From NCBI GenBank assembly GCA_029937635.1, contig JAPYPM010000002.1:16106-29823 (forward strand): 13,718 bases of DNA. The letters are read 5' to 3'. Numbering within the stretch: position 1 is the stretch's first letter; each line of letters begins with the position of its first letter. The position numbers and the translations under genes are program-made. Under the pieces are notes generated by a model. That model saw only the letters and a list, made by a program, of their open reading frames with translations. It was not told the origin of the DNA and made no database searches. Source of the DNA: Nitrospinaceae bacterium. Its GTDB lineage: Bacteria > Nitrospinota > Nitrospinia > Nitrospinales > VA-1. Of the stretch, positions 13,696 through 13,718 are shown in pieces.

Positions 13696-13718
13696 GCCAG
13701 CGTAGCTCAGGGGTAGAG
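13696..13718 (+). tRNA. tRNA, 5' end only (probably tRNA-Thr)
   Basis: GCCAGCG (acceptor strand), TA, the D-stem GCTC, the D-loop AGGGGTA and the start of the returning stem GAG, cut by the window edge. The first 23 nt fit many bacterial tRNA-Thr genes, but the anticodon is outside the window, so the identity is a guess. Confidence 0.7.

Overview
This window comes from a low-G+C (roughly one third G+C by eye) bacterial chromosome with short, loosely packed genes and good Shine-Dalgarno (SD) sites in front of many of them. The gene set is that of a free-living, aerobic, probably Gram-negative bacterium: a plant-type [2Fe-2S] ferredoxin, an isoprenylcysteine-methyltransferase-like membrane enzyme, a DUF2784 membrane protein, PurD, an isoaspartyl peptidase, and a TMTC-like membrane glycosyltransferase with TPRs. 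The style suggests an uncultivated marine lineage such as Nitrospinota, but nothing here proves a phylum.

Layout. 1-588 is the 3' part of a DUF3445 (heme-dependent oxidative N-demethylase-like) gene. 777-1748 (minus) is a cytosolic 'cobalamin-binding' BtuF-like protein with a recognisable promoter. 1836-2132 (minus) is a pseudogene, killed by two in-frame stops, that a simple ORF search misses. 2303-2602 (minus) is the ferredoxin. 2703-5473 is a mosaic of small genes: a Lys-rich ORF, a 27-aa membrane peptide, a VOC protein, the methyltransferase, an SH3-like ORF, a 67-aa membrane protein that may be leaderless, DUF2784, and a 26-aa membrane peptide with a strong SD.

5474-7131 is a degraded accessory zone beside the tmRNA gene. 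It holds a 68-aa unknown gene with its own terminator and a tiny self-contained unit (extended -10, SD, 28-aa ORF, intrinsic terminator). It also holds a trypsin-like protease pseudogene and the N-terminal stub of a tyrosine integrase, which meet tail to tail at one breakpoint near 6755. The integrase points away from the ssrA 3' end, the usual arrangement of an island integrated at ssrA. Its 5' region carries direct repeats inside an inverted repeat.

7132-7497 (minus) is ssrA, with encoded tag ANDYDVAVAA and CCA end. 7655-12258 is a probable operon: GT4 glycosyltransferase, a 691-aa GT-C/TPR protein overlapping it by ATGA, then purD. The remainder is a convergent zinc-ribbon membrane protein, a divergent isoaspartyl peptidase/asparaginase, and the first 23 nt of a tRNA, probably Thr, at the right edge.

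No CRISPR array, intact mobile element or convincing new defence system was seen. The most unusual material is the ssrA-adjacent graveyard, the tiny 6258-6373 unit, and two promoters that appear to give leaderless mRNAs.
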